A stretch of DNA of 64,000 nt. Source: Halopiger xanaduensis SH-6. GTDB taxonomy: Archaea; Halobacteriota; Halobacteria; Halobacteriales; Natrialbaceae. Positions 42,588-51,568 of the stretch are shown here, piece after piece. Under the pieces are notes generated by a model that worked only from the letters and a program-made list of their open reading frames with translations, was not told where the DNA came from and made no database searches. The first letter of the stretch is position 1, and each line of letters begins with the position of its first letter. The position numbers and the translations under genes were made by a program. The stretch lies in the NCBI RefSeq assembly GCF_000217715.1, contig NC_015666.1:2802270-2866269 (forward strand), in the 5' to 3' direction.

Positions 42588-44261
42588 TTAGTCCGGCCGC
42601 GTGATGTGGAACGGCAGCCCTTCGACGCCGTCGCGCTGGAACGACTCGATCGCCGAGTTGACCTCGTGGTACTCGAGGATGTTCTCCTGGATCATCCGCT
42701 CGATGATGTCGGCGCGGAACCGCAGGTCGTCGTAGATGTCCCGGGTCTCCGCATAGCCCAGCAGGGTCGCGATCTGGTCCTCGAGCACGTAGGAGTTGTT
42801 CATCCCCTGGAAGACGATCTCGTCCTCGACGGGGTCCCAGTAGAACACCTGCCGGGTGACGACCCCGTCCATCTGCTCGGAGTAGCCCTCGATCTCCTGG
42901 ACCGAGGTCACGCGACGCAGGACGTCGTCGCCCTGCTTGACGCGGTTCTGGAACAGCGCCACGTCGGCGTTGTCCATGAACGTCTCGGGGACGTTGATCG
43001 GGTCCCCGGTAAACCGCTGGATCATTGAGACGATGTCGCTCGCGTGGAAGGTCAGCATGACCGGGTGGCCGGTCTGGGCCGCCTGGAAGGCCATGCGACC
43101 CTCCTCACCACGAACCTCACCCACGACGATGTACTCGGGGCGGGAACGAAGCGCGGCCTCGACCAGTTTGAACATGTCGACGTCGACGCTGTCCTCGCTC
43201 TGGCTCTCGCGCGTGAGCAGCTGCTGCCACGTGTTGTGGGGCGGCAGCACCTCGGCGGTGTCCTCCGCGGTGTAGATCTTCGAGTCCCGCGGAATGAACG
43301 ACATGATGGAGTTCAGCGTCGTCGTCTTCCCCGACGCCGTCTCCCCGACGACGAACACCGTCTGCTCGTTCTCGAGACAGAGCCACAGGTACGCGGCCAG
43401 TTCGGGCGAGAGCGTCCCCCAGTTGGTAATCTGCGTCACTGAAAGGGGGACCTCGTCGCCCTGACGGATCGTGAGGCTGGGCCCCTTCACGCTCACGTCG
43501 TCGCTGTAAATGACGTTCAGACGCGAGCCGTCGGGCAGCGTCGAGTCGACGATCGGCTCCGCGTCGGTCATCGGGTTGCCGATCCGCTCGCCCATGTTCG
43601 AGAGCCAGCGGTCGAACGCCTCCCGCGTCCCGAAGTCGACCGACGTCTCGACCATCCCGAACACGCCGTGATCGACGTAACACTCGTTGGGGCCGATCAC
43701 GTGAATGTCCTCGTTCTCCGGGTCGCGCATGATCGGCTCGAGCGGTCCCAGTCCGACGATATCCCGATTCAGGCGGTAGCGGATGTTCTCGTAGGTCTCC
43801 TGTGGAACTTCTTCGATGCCGGGGTGGAACCGAACCTTCAGCTCCTCGAGGAGGTTGTCCGTCTCCTCGCCCTTGATGTGGGTCGTCTCCTGGAGCAACT
43901 CTTCGATCCGGTCGTCGTACTCGGCGTCTTTCTCCGGCGCCTTCTTGGTCGCGCTGCGGCGAAGCAAGGAGTCTTTGACGCTCTCGAAGACCTCCTGCTC
44001 TTCCTCGGAGAGCGTCGGCTCGACGGCGAAGTACTGCATCTTCGTCCCGATGTCGCCGTAGACGTGACTGTAAATCGGACCGCCGACCGGGTAGATGACG
44101 TTCGGGTGTGCGACCTCGTGTTCGGCCGTCGGCTCGTCGATCAACATCGGGAACTCGCCGGTGATCTGTCGGAACTTCTTCAAGTGCTCGCGGAGGTGCG
44201 GGCGACGCGCCGCTATCTCCTGAAGCTCGTCCGACGGCTTCGGCGTCCCCATTTCCGTCAT
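42588..44261 (-). CDS. arlI: Archaellum motor ATPase ArlI (FlaI)
   Basis: 557 residues. Type II/IV secretion-family hexameric ATPase that powers archaellum assembly and rotation. N-terminal region to about 270, then the RecA-like core: Walker A GETASGKTTTL near residue 310, Asp box YTAEDTAEV, Walker B VVGEVRGEEG near 370, and His box GHPVMLTFHASD. Length is typical of haloarchaeal forms. It starts 15 bases after arlH and ends the leftward archaellum transcript. Confidence 0.95.
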   Translation of the reverse strand: MTEMGTPKPSDELQEIAARRPHLREHLKKFRQITGEFPMLIDEPTAEHEVAHPNVIYPVGGPIYSHVYGDIGTKMQYFAVEPTLSEEEQEVFESVKDSLLRRSATKKAPEKDAEYDDRIEELLQETTHIKGEETDNLLEELKVRFHPGIEEVPQETYENIRYRLNRDIVGLGPLEPIMRDPENEDIHVIGPNECYVDHGVFGMVETSVDFGTREAFDRWLSNMGERIGNPMTDAEPIVDSTLPDGSRLNVIYSDDVSVKGPSLTIRQGDEVPLSVTQITNWGTLSPELAAYLWLCLENEQTVFVVGETASGKTTTLNSIMSFIPRDSKIYTAEDTAEVLPPHNTWQQLLTRESQSEDSVDVDMFKLVEAALRSRPEYIVVGEVRGEEGRMAFQAAQTGHPVMLTFHASDIVSMIQRFTGDPINVPETFMDNADVALFQNRVKQGDDVLRRVTSVQEIEGYSEQMDGVVTRQVFYWDPVEDEIVFQGMNNSYVLEDQIATLLGYAETRDIYDDLRFRADIIERMIQENILEYHEVNSAIESFQRDGVEGLPFHITRPD

Positions 44262-44276
44262 GCGGCGACCACCGTC

Positions 44277-45035
44277 TTAGGCGACGCTCCGGTTCTCGAT
44301 GACGATTCCGGTTCCGGACCGGACCGAGTAGCCGACCCGGTCGCCGACCTGTTCGCCCATCCCCGCGAAGCGCTTGATGAACAGCTGGCGGCGGATGTCG
44401 TTCCCGACTTCGATCATCTCGAGTTCGATGAACACGTCGGCGATCGATCGGAACGGGCCGATCGCTTCCTCGCCGACCGTCGAGGGGTCGACCGTCAGCA
44501 CGACGACCTTCCCCTGGGAGATGATATCGCGGAGGAACGAGATGATCTCGAGGGCGGCCTGGCGCTCCTCGTTTTGCCGGACCAGCGCCTCGAACTTCGG
44601 ATCGTTACGGAGGATCGCGTCGAAGGTATCGATGATTACGATGTCGGCGGACCACAGGGTCTCTTCCTCCATCAGATCCGTCAGCAGATCCTGACGGTTG
44701 TCTTCCTCGGTGGTCGAGGAAAGCACGCCCCCGCTGTCCAGATCGCCGTGGAGGAACAACATGTTCTCGAACAGGAGGTGTTCCTCGACGTTGTAGTTCA
44801 GCGAGTCCATCTGGTCGATAAAGCCCTGTACCTCGAGTTCCGTCGAGAGGAACGTAACCGACTTGCCCGTCTGGCACAGTCCGTAGGCGAACCGTTGGGA
44901 GATCGCGCTTTTGCCGGCCCCGTAGTCGCCTTCCATGAGAACGATACTGCCGGTCGGAATGCCGCCGCCGAGTTCCTTGTTGAGGCGGTCGCGGTCGTCC
45001 AACCCGATAGAGAAGATATTGTTACGCTTACTCAT
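44277..45035 (-). CDS. arlH: Archaellum protein ArlH (FlaH)
   Basis: 252 residues. RecA-fold, KaiC-like ATP-binding protein that sits with ArlI and ArlJ in the motor. Walker A EGDYGAGKSAISQ at about 35-47, Walker B IVIIDTFDAIL near residue 133, no sign of a catalytic Glu motif typical of active ATPases. ATP binding, rather than turnover, is thought to regulate its partner. Six bases after arlCE. Confidence 0.94.
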   Translation of the reverse strand: MSKRNNIFSIGLDDRDRLNKELGGGIPTGSIVLMEGDYGAGKSAISQRFAYGLCQTGKSVTFLSTELEVQGFIDQMDSLNYNVEEHLLFENMLFLHGDLDSGGVLSSTTEEDNRQDLLTDLMEEETLWSADIVIIDTFDAILRNDPKFEALVRQNEERQAALEIISFLRDIISQGKVVVLTVDPSTVGEEAIGPFRSIADVFIELEMIEVGNDIRRQLFIKRFAGMGEQVGDRVGYSVRSGTGIVIENRSVA

Positions 45036-45041
45036 AGTGCA

Positions 45042-47303
45042 TCAGCTCCGGTCCGTCTCGTCGTCGTGGACGAGGAGCAACTGGACGGGTTCGATCGTCA
45101 GGTTGCCCTCTTCGTCCGGGATAAACAGCGGTTTGAGCGAGTCGTCTCCGTCCTGCTCCGCCGTCTCGGCGTCCGCCCCTCGAGCGTAGCCGCCCGTGTT
45201 GTAGAGGTCGGCGCCGGCCTCCGAGAGCACGACGTCCGAGTCGACCCAGATCATCTGGCCGTTGTCAGTAAAGTCGTCGTCGACGCGGTTCTCGCGGAGG
45301 ACGGTCGCGTTGGTGCTGTCCGTCCAGACGGCGTCCGTTTCAGTTGCGGCGTCCGGTGCGGTCTCTCGCGTTCGATCCGCGTCGGCGCTCGAGGCCGCGT
45401 TCGCGTCGTCCTCCGATCCCGACTCGTCGATGAGGATCTTCTGGGCGCCGTTGGTGTCGGTCTCCGTCTCGTCGCGGTCGATGTCGACGTGCTCGAACGT
45501 CGTCCCACCGGACTCGTCGTCGGCACCCTGCTCGGATTCGTTCGCGTACGCGTCTGCGGCCGCGGTCGTGTCCGCGTCGTCAGCACTCGCGTCGGCACCG
45601 TCGGTCGCCGGCTCGTCGACGTCGTCGACGGCGGTGTAGACGAGTTCTTCGCCCGAGTCGCCGTCTGCATCGGCTTCATCGTCAGCATCGTCGGCCCCGT
45701 CGGTCTCGAGGTCGTCGGTCGCGTCCTCGGGGCCCTCGATATCGATCGAGAGTTCGTCGTCCTCGGGCACGTCCGCGTCAGCCTCCGGGACGTCGCCCGC
45801 AGCGCCGTTCAGGCCCTCCTGGGCCAGCCACTCGTCGAACGGTTTCCGTTCCTTCTCCGGCGTTTTGATCTGACTGATCCGCCAGAGACTGCGCTTGTGG
45901 TTGACGCCGAGCGCCGACCGCGGCTCCGGATCCTCGACGTCCGGCCCGCCGCCGAACCCGTTCAGCGTCGTCTGAAGGTGGGCTTCGACCGGCGAACTCA
46001 CCCACCGGATCGACTCGTAGAACTTGATGGTCCGCGCGGCGCCGTTGAGCCCCGCTTCGCTCACGAGGTAGTCCAGCCAGTCCATCACGACGAACTGGGT
46101 GTCGTACTCCGAGGGGATCGACTCGAGGTACGGTCGGCCGCCGTCGTCCCAGGCGATATCGCCCGCGGGCGCGGCGCCCGCCGATTCGTCCTCGAGGTCG
46201 TCGACCGTCGCGGCCGGTTCGGTTTCGGCGGTGGCGGTACCGGTATCGGCAGCGTCCTCGGCGAAGGGGTCGTCCGCTGCGTCCTCGTCGGCACCGTCGT
46301 CGAATCCGAGGTCGGCGTCTTCCTCGTCCGCCTCCGCGAACGGGTCCTCGGGCTCGCCGGCATCGTCAGCACCGCCGTCGTCCGCGTCGCCTTCGTCCCA
46401 GTTGGCGTCGCCGGACTCGTACTCGGATTTCAGTTCGTCGAACGAGAGGTCCCCGTCGGCCGAGTCGGAGTCAGAACTCGTGTCGGCGTCGTCTCCATCG
46501 TCGAGTTCGAAGTCGTCGTCACCGCCCTCGTCCATGTCGTCGAACTCGTCGTCCATCCCGACGTCGTCGAACTCGAGGTCCTCCTCGTCGTCCGTGTCGT
46601 CCATGCCGTCGTCGAGGAAGTCCTCGGCTTCGGCGTTCGCGATATCGTCGTCGATCTCCTCGTCTTCCTCGTCCTCGACGTCGCTGTCGAACAGGCTCTC
46701 GTCGCCGAAGTTACCCGTCCCCTGGGCGCCTCCGCCCCCGCTGCCGTGCTCGAAGGAGTCGCTCAGCGAGTCGCCCTCGACGAACGGGTTCACGCCCTGC
46801 GTCACCATCTCGTAGACTTCCAGCAGCTTGCGAATGTCCTCTTCGATCTCCTCGAGGGAGTCGCTGATCTTCTCGTTCTCGCTCTGGACGGTGTTGACCG
46901 TTGAAGAAAGCGAGCCGACGTTGTTTTCGATCTCCTCGACGCGGGACTCGAGTTCGCTGGAGGGGCCGTCGTCGCCTTCGCCGCCGTCCATGCCGTCGAG
47001 CGACATCTCGCCGTCCATATCCATGCCGTCCATCCCGCCGTCGTCGCTGAGCAGGTCGTCGTCACCGCCCATGTCGTCCATGTCGTCCATCCCGCCCATG
47101 CCGCCGTTGCTGCCGTCGGCGAGGATATCGTCGTCGTCGCCGGCGTTCGAGTTGTTCGTGCCGGGCATCAGCCCCTCGTCGCTCGTGCTTCCCGAGAGGT
47201 CGCCGCCCATGAGGTCGTTCCCACCGTCGGAACCGCCGTCGTTCCCGTCGGTGTTTTGCCCGTCGCCGTCGCCGAGTAGATTCCCGATTATGGACAATAG
47301 CAT
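45042..47303 (-). CDS. arlCE: Fused archaellum switch protein ArlCE (FlaCE), very long
   Basis: 753 residues. The N-terminal 120 residues are Gly/Asp-rich, then the ArlC-type coiled coil (SRVEEIENNVGSLSSTVNTV to about residue 180), then an acidic disordered stretch. The ArlD/E domain is at about 390-485 (FVVMDWLDYLVSEAGLNGAARTI, YESIRWVSSPVEAHLQ, HKRSLWRISQIK). A second acidic linker (490-650) leads to a conserved-looking C-terminal block (LKPLFIPDEEGNLTIEPVQLLLV). ArlC/D/E proteins form the switch complex that receives CheY/CheF input. Longer than typical because of the linkers. Confidence 0.9.
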   Translation of the reverse strand: MLLSIIGNLLGDGDGQNTDGNDGGSDGGNDLMGGDLSGSTSDEGLMPGTNNSNAGDDDDILADGSNGGMGGMDDMDDMGGDDDLLSDDGGMDGMDMDGEMSLDGMDGGEGDDGPSSELESRVEEIENNVGSLSSTVNTVQSENEKISDSLEEIEEDIRKLLEVYEMVTQGVNPFVEGDSLSDSFEHGSGGGGAQGTGNFGDESLFDSDVEDEEDEEIDDDIANAEAEDFLDDGMDDTDDEEDLEFDDVGMDDEFDDMDEGGDDDFELDDGDDADTSSDSDSADGDLSFDELKSEYESGDANWDEGDADDGGADDAGEPEDPFAEADEEDADLGFDDGADEDAADDPFAEDAADTGTATAETEPAATVDDLEDESAGAAPAGDIAWDDGGRPYLESIPSEYDTQFVVMDWLDYLVSEAGLNGAARTIKFYESIRWVSSPVEAHLQTTLNGFGGGPDVEDPEPRSALGVNHKRSLWRISQIKTPEKERKPFDEWLAQEGLNGAAGDVPEADADVPEDDELSIDIEGPEDATDDLETDGADDADDEADADGDSGEELVYTAVDDVDEPATDGADASADDADTTAAADAYANESEQGADDESGGTTFEHVDIDRDETETDTNGAQKILIDESGSEDDANAASSADADRTRETAPDAATETDAVWTDSTNATVLRENRVDDDFTDNGQMIWVDSDVVLSEAGADLYNTGGYARGADAETAEQDGDDSLKPLFIPDEEGNLTIEPVQLLLVHDDETDRS

Positions 47304-47338
47304 CGTGAACTCACCACCGTCCCCGCCGTTTGGTTGCT

Positions 47339-47400
47339 CGCAGCCCTTCGAGGCTGGTAACCGCTCCAGACCAGATATGATCGTCTCGATACGGGCTGCG
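47339..47400 (-). ncRNA. Predicted structured 5' leader of the arlCE-arlH-arlI transcript
   Basis: CGCAGCCC (47339-47346) can pair with GGGCTGCG (47393-47400); inside, CTGGT (47354-47358) pairs with ACCAG (47370-47374). With the TATA box at 47436-47447 the message would start near 47414, so this folded element lies in a leader of about 110 bases, unusually long here. It could control translation of arlCE. Prediction from pairing only. Confidence 0.4.
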
Positions 47401-47435
47401 ACGAGTAGTCATCGATGAAAGCTATACGAACCAAC

Positions 47436-47447
47436 CTATTAAGTAAT
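47436..47447 (-). promoter_or_regulatory. TATA box for arlCE
   Basis: TTACTTAATAGG on the minus strand; start of transcription predicted about 27 bases further on, near 47414. The AT-rich region 47430-47465 also serves the divergent gene at 47545. Confidence 0.5.
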
Positions 47448-47544
47448 TATGGCTATTTGGACTTTCGTTCACAGAAGAGACTGCTGGAACCCATCAAAAG
47501 GTTTCTGACCACTCGCCGTGAAACTCGCCTAGAGTTGGCAGCCA

Positions 47545-48240
47545 ATGACAACAGGTAACGAGGGAGGGGATCCCAAAGAGAAGGCCGACGTTCCGCCCGT
47601 ACTCCCGAGCGAACAACAATCGTCGGGGGACGCGAAGGGTGCCCTCTCGCCCGACGACCTCGATTTCACGGAGAGTCCGTACGTGGACGAGATCGACGAG
47701 GGGCGATACGTGGTCTCCGCGGATCGAACGCCCCCGAACGTGCCCGACAAGCAGGGGTCGTCACAGTCGCTTCCGCAGGCCAAAACGCAGTCGCAGTCTC
47801 AGGCCCCTGCAACTCGATCGAACGCCAGCGGAGAAACAGCCCCGGCGACCGACGCAGGCCCCGAATCCGCACCCGCCGCGGCCGATCCTCGCGGTACCGC
47901 GAACGGGATCCAGAGTCCCGAAGCCGCCCGAACGCTCCTCGCGAACGAACTCGAGCGCGTCGACACCCGCTTTGCGATCGACATCGTCTCGCGGTTCGGC
48001 GAGGACACGGTCAGACACCGGATGACCTCCGACGACGTCGTCGGGACGTTCAACAGTCTCGTCTTCTGGTACGCGCGCCACGTCTCGCGGAACACGCCGA
48101 CGAACCGCGCCGCCTCCCTGCTGCTCGCGAAATCGGACTTCACGCCGGAACTCACGGAAACGCAGGTCCGAACCGCGATGGCCAAACACGGACTCGACGA
48201 GTCGAGCAGTCTCGAGGAGTTGCTCGAGGCGCTCGAGTAG
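47545..48240 (+). CDS. Haloarchaeal protein inserted in the archaellum cluster (DUF7500-type)
   Basis: 231 residues, plus strand within the minus-strand archaellum block. The first 120 residues are low-complexity with a short ordered-looking motif (DLDFTESPYVDEIDEGRYVVSADR); the C-terminal 100 residues form a helical domain (FAIDIVSRFGEDTVRHRMTSDDVVGTFNSLVFWYARHVSRNTPTN then LTETQVRTAMAKHGLDESSSLEELLEAL). I recall it as DUF7500, found beside archaellum genes. No membrane segment. A motor-associated or regulatory role is inferred from location. Confidence 0.7.
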   Translation: MTTGNEGGDPKEKADVPPVLPSEQQSSGDAKGALSPDDLDFTESPYVDEIDEGRYVVSADRTPPNVPDKQGSSQSLPQAKTQSQSQAPATRSNASGETAPATDAGPESAPAAADPRGTANGIQSPEAARTLLANELERVDTRFAIDIVSRFGEDTVRHRMTSDDVVGTFNSLVFWYARHVSRNTPTNRAASLLLAKSDFTPELTETQVRTAMAKHGLDESSSLEELLEALE

Positions 48241-48293
48241 GCGGGTTGCGTTCGCTTTCGTCGATCCCTTTCTCCCGCCGCAGAAATCGGGAC

Positions 48294-48428
48294 TCAGCCG
48301 GAGCCGTTCAGGAAGACCACGCCCCCCATAAACAGCGCGAGCAGGAGCGTAAACCCGAACAGCAACAGGCCGCTCTGAATCGATTCGATGCCGCGGTCGC
48401 GGCGAATACGCAGTCGGTCGAGCCTCAT
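48294..48428 (-). CDS. 44-residue single-span membrane microprotein between arlJ and arlCE
   Basis: Read from the ATG at 48428 to the TGA at 48294: an Arg-rich N-terminus (MRLDRLRIRRDRGIESI), one hydrophobic helix of about 22 residues (SGLLLFGFTLLLALFMGGVV), and a short polar end (FLNGSG). The positive-inside rule puts the N-terminus in the cytoplasm. It starts 58 bases after the arlJ stop in the same orientation. Its coding frame is clean and G/C-biased in third positions. No family is recognised; a small partner of the archaellum platform is a reasonable guess. Confidence 0.6.
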   Translation of the reverse strand: MRLDRLRIRRDRGIESIQSGLLLFGFTLLLALFMGGVVFLNGSG

Positions 48429-48486
48429 TTCGTCGTTCGTTCCGCTGGACACCTGATTGTTCTTGCGGCCGGGCGTCCGGTCGCGG

Positions 48487-50208
48487 TCACAGATCGACGG
48501 TGATGATCGCGTCGATCAGTCGCTCCGTGATTGCACCGGTAATCGACCCCATCCAGAGCAGCGCCGTGAAGTGGAAGTAGGAGTTTCCGAAGTGGCCGCC
48601 GTCCGCCACCCGGAGCAGTAGCGACGAGATGAACGCGTTAAAAATGAGCACGAGGAGGATGAGATACCGCAGCACGTGGATGTTGTACTGATCGGTGTGG
48701 ATCAGGGAACCGGACATGATCTGGCTCTGCATGTCGATGTCGAAACTCGAGAGCATCGCCGCCAGTTCCAACCCGATGAAGAAGGCGAACGACGCCGCCG
48801 CCGTGATCCCGTAGATGACGCCGACGAGCGTCGTCGTCTGTTGCTTCCGCTCCTCGCGCAGGTTGATGATCACGCTCATGTTCTGACTGATGAGTTCGCC
48901 GAGCCGTTTCGGTCCGCCGCCCATCTCCCGACCGATCAGGTACATCTCGCTGAACTTCTGGACCAGAAAGGAGTGCGCGTCGCCGGTGAAGTACCGCCAG
49001 GACTTCTCCGTGCTCAGGCGCATGTTCAGCCGGCGGTACAGATCGTCGATATTCTCCGTCAACGGCCCGAAGTCCTGGTCTCGAAGCGTCGACAGCACCT
49101 CCGAGGTCGTGCTCTGCTTCGCGCTCTCGCTGGTTCCCAGCGCGCGGATGAAGTTCGGAAACTCCCGGTCGCGGTCGAACGTCTTTCGCTCCGCGTGCCA
49201 GAACACGGCACCCGGAATCAACAGCGGCGTCGTCGCGATCGGCATGTACAGCAACATCGGCAGCGACTTCACGAGCCCCGTTCCGGGGAGTACGCCGAAG
49301 AACATGAACAGCATCACTCCGACCACCAGGACGCTCCCGCCGACGCCGACGACCGTCGAGCCGAGCAGCAGTTTCTTGGTCGTCGTCCGGTAGCCGTCCT
49401 CGAGGTACCAGATGGGATCGTCCGGGACGATCGCGTGGATCACGAAGAAAAAGCCGATCTGGACGAACGTGAACATCACGATGACGATGCTGACGGTGAT
49501 CGTCGGATTGTTACCGGTCAGCAGCGGGAGGACGATCGCGAACACCAGCGCGAACGTCGTCGAGATGATAAGCGAGAGGTACAGGTCCTTCAGCACGTCG
49601 AGGTTGCTGAGCGACTGCCTGTAGACGGTCGAGTACTTCTCGACCAGGACGTCCTGCTCCTGTTGGAGGAATTCGGCCAACCCCTGGCCGGCGCTCAGCG
49701 TGTAGGCCATTCGTTCTAACAGGTCGGCAACGGACTCGCTGGGAACCGCCTTCGCGCGCCGTCGGCACGCGTCGTCGAGGCTCAGGTGCCAGACGTCGAC
49801 CAGATCGACGATGCGTTGCATCTCGTCCGCGAGTTCGCCGTACTCCTCCTCCTGGGCGAGCTGGCGCAGAACCTCCATCCGGTCGATGTTGGTCGTCGAC
49901 AGCACCGTCATGTGGATCACGAACAGGTGGAACCGGTTTTCCATCTCGATGCGGCGCCTGTCGACGGCGAGTCGCGGATAGCCGACGGCAGCCAGGACGA
50001 TCAGTAGCCCGAGCACCGGAAGGAGCAGCCGGGCCAGCAGGAACAGGTCGACGACGACCGCCGCGACGATCGTTCCGAGGAAGATCAGCACCGCCGGCAG
50101 CAAGATTGCGGGAAGATAGATCTTCGCGGGAAGCTCCATCTCGTCGTACGCCTGAATGATGGACTTCGTAAGGTCGGCTGCTCCCGCAGTGCGGTCGGTA
50201 ATCCCCAT
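48487..50208 (-). CDS. arlJ: Archaellum membrane platform protein ArlJ (FlaJ)
   Basis: 573 residues. Polytopic membrane core of the archaellum, docking ArlI. Hydrophobic segments near residues 29-85, about 220-270, 290-345 and two near the C-terminus, alternating with two cytoplasmic T2SSF-type helical domains (FHLFVIHMTVLSTTNIDRMEVLRQLAQE and its second copy FPNFIRALGTSESAKQSTTSEVL). Normal length. Separated from arlI and arlH by arlCE and the insert genes, which differs from the common H-I-J order. A TATA-like GCATAAGTAC (minus strand, 50302-50311) gives a possible own promoter. Confidence 0.94.
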   Translation of the reverse strand: MGITDRTAGAADLTKSIIQAYDEMELPAKIYLPAILLPAVLIFLGTIVAAVVVDLFLLARLLLPVLGLLIVLAAVGYPRLAVDRRRIEMENRFHLFVIHMTVLSTTNIDRMEVLRQLAQEEEYGELADEMQRIVDLVDVWHLSLDDACRRRAKAVPSESVADLLERMAYTLSAGQGLAEFLQQEQDVLVEKYSTVYRQSLSNLDVLKDLYLSLIISTTFALVFAIVLPLLTGNNPTITVSIVIVMFTFVQIGFFFVIHAIVPDDPIWYLEDGYRTTTKKLLLGSTVVGVGGSVLVVGVMLFMFFGVLPGTGLVKSLPMLLYMPIATTPLLIPGAVFWHAERKTFDRDREFPNFIRALGTSESAKQSTTSEVLSTLRDQDFGPLTENIDDLYRRLNMRLSTEKSWRYFTGDAHSFLVQKFSEMYLIGREMGGGPKRLGELISQNMSVIINLREERKQQTTTLVGVIYGITAAASFAFFIGLELAAMLSSFDIDMQSQIMSGSLIHTDQYNIHVLRYLILLVLIFNAFISSLLLRVADGGHFGNSYFHFTALLWMGSITGAITERLIDAIITVDL

Positions 50209-50344
50209 AGAGGTTCCAGATCTCCGTTCTCGGCGGTCTTCGCTGCCTTCGCTGCCGGCGCTTCGACGCGGGCGGCGCGGACCGTCGGGTACGCGCTACG
50301 TACTTATGCACTCCATACAAAACTTCTGGCCTCCTGACCGACGG

Positions 50345-51505
50345 TTATTCCCCGGAGGGATCGGCGGCGTCGGCTTCGACCGGCGGCTCGATGGATAGCT
50401 CCGTCGCTTTCTCGGGTGTCGCGATGTTCGCGATGTACTGCAGGCTCCGCTTGTGTTCGTCGGTGGTGAGTACCGACCGCGGTTCGATCTCGTCGTCCGC
50501 CACGGGCGCGTCGGTGAATCCGTTCAGCAGCGATTGGAGATACGTTTCGACGGGGTCGGAGATCCAGTCGATCGACTCGTAGTAGGCGATCGTCCGCGCC
50601 GCGCCGTCCATCCCGGCCGTCTCGATGAGGTACTGCAGCCACTCGATCGTCACGAGCTCCGCGTCGGTTCGCGACGGGTGGCGAACCAGATACGGCGGTT
50701 CACCCATCTCTCCGTTCTCGCCGAGTGCGGTCGTTTCTGAGGCATCCGTAGTTTGCTCAACCGCTTCCGCCGTCTGCATCGGCTCGGGCTCGGGCTCAGG
50801 ATCAGACGACTCCTCGAGTTCGTGCTCGTCGGCACCCGTCTGGTCTCCATCAGCTTCGTCGTCAACTCCGAACTCGTCGGCGTCTTCGTCGTCCTCGTCG
50901 TCCTCGTCGAACTCGTCCGCGAACGGATCGTCCTCGAGCGCATCGTCTTCGGCACCGTCGTCGAACCCGTCCCCATCCTCCTCGAGCGGGTCGTCGATCC
51001 CGTCACCGTCGTCGAACTCGTCCGCCGCGAAGTCGTCTTCGTCCTCGTCGACTTCCTCGAGGTCGTCGTCGAGGAAGTCTTCGGCTTCGGCGTTCGTGAT
51101 ATCGTCGTCGATATCGTCGGCGGGATCGTCGCCGCCGAAGACGCCGCCGTCGCCCGTCGCCGTCTCGAACGCGTCGCCGATCTCCTGATCGCCCACGAAG
51201 GGGTTGATCCCCTGCGTGACGATCTCGTACATGTCGACGAGCCGGTCGACGTTCCGCTCGACGGTCTGGATCGAGTCGCTGATCTTCTCGTTTTCGCCCC
51301 GGACCGTTTCGACCTTTCCCTCGAGGGAATCGATCTCCTTCTCGATCTCGTCGAGCCGGTAGGAGAGCTCCTCGTCGTCGGAGCTGCCGTCATCATCGTC
51401 GGCGAATCCCATTTCGCCGCCCATCAGGCCGTCGTCGGCACCGCCCAGCAGGTCGTCGTCGGCGCTTTCGTCCTCTAGTTCGTCGTCGTCATCGAGTATG
51501 CTCAT
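50345..51505 (-). CDS. arlD: ArlC-ArlD/E fusion protein, second paralogue (FlaD-type)
   Basis: 386 residues. Same architecture as the long ArlCE: ArlC-type coiled coil (about 45-100, ending LVDMYEIVTQGINPFV), an acidic linker (about 120-250), and an ArlD/E domain (ELVTIEWLQYLIETAGMDGAARTIAYYESIDWISDPVETYLQ, TTDEHKRSLQYIANI) at about 270-370. Shared blocks such as ENEKISDS, YE(I/M)VTQG(I/V)NPFV and NAEAEDFLDD show the two arose by duplication. The gene symbol is tentative. Part of the leftward archaellum operon. Confidence 0.88.
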   Translation of the reverse strand: MSILDDDDELEDESADDDLLGGADDGLMGGEMGFADDDDGSSDDEELSYRLDEIEKEIDSLEGKVETVRGENEKISDSIQTVERNVDRLVDMYEIVTQGINPFVGDQEIGDAFETATGDGGVFGGDDPADDIDDDITNAEAEDFLDDDLEEVDEDEDDFAADEFDDGDGIDDPLEEDGDGFDDGAEDDALEDDPFADEFDEDDEDDEDADEFGVDDEADGDQTGADEHELEESSDPEPEPEPMQTAEAVEQTTDASETTALGENGEMGEPPYLVRHPSRTDAELVTIEWLQYLIETAGMDGAARTIAYYESIDWISDPVETYLQSLLNGFTDAPVADDEIEPRSVLTTDEHKRSLQYIANIATPEKATELSIEPPVEADAADPSGE

Positions 51506-51568
51506 TGTCTTCTCCAGTCTGTGGTCGCACCGCCGTCGCGGCTGCTAGGGTATTCGTACACATTCGTT

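Noticed and set aside
43668-46904. A very long plus-strand open frame (over 1000 codons) opposite arlI, arlH and arlCE
   Set aside because: It is the antisense of acidic codons: GAC, GAG and GAA become GTC, CTC and TTC, giving Val/Leu/Phe/Arg-rich text with no stops. The minus strand holds well-recognised archaellum proteins.
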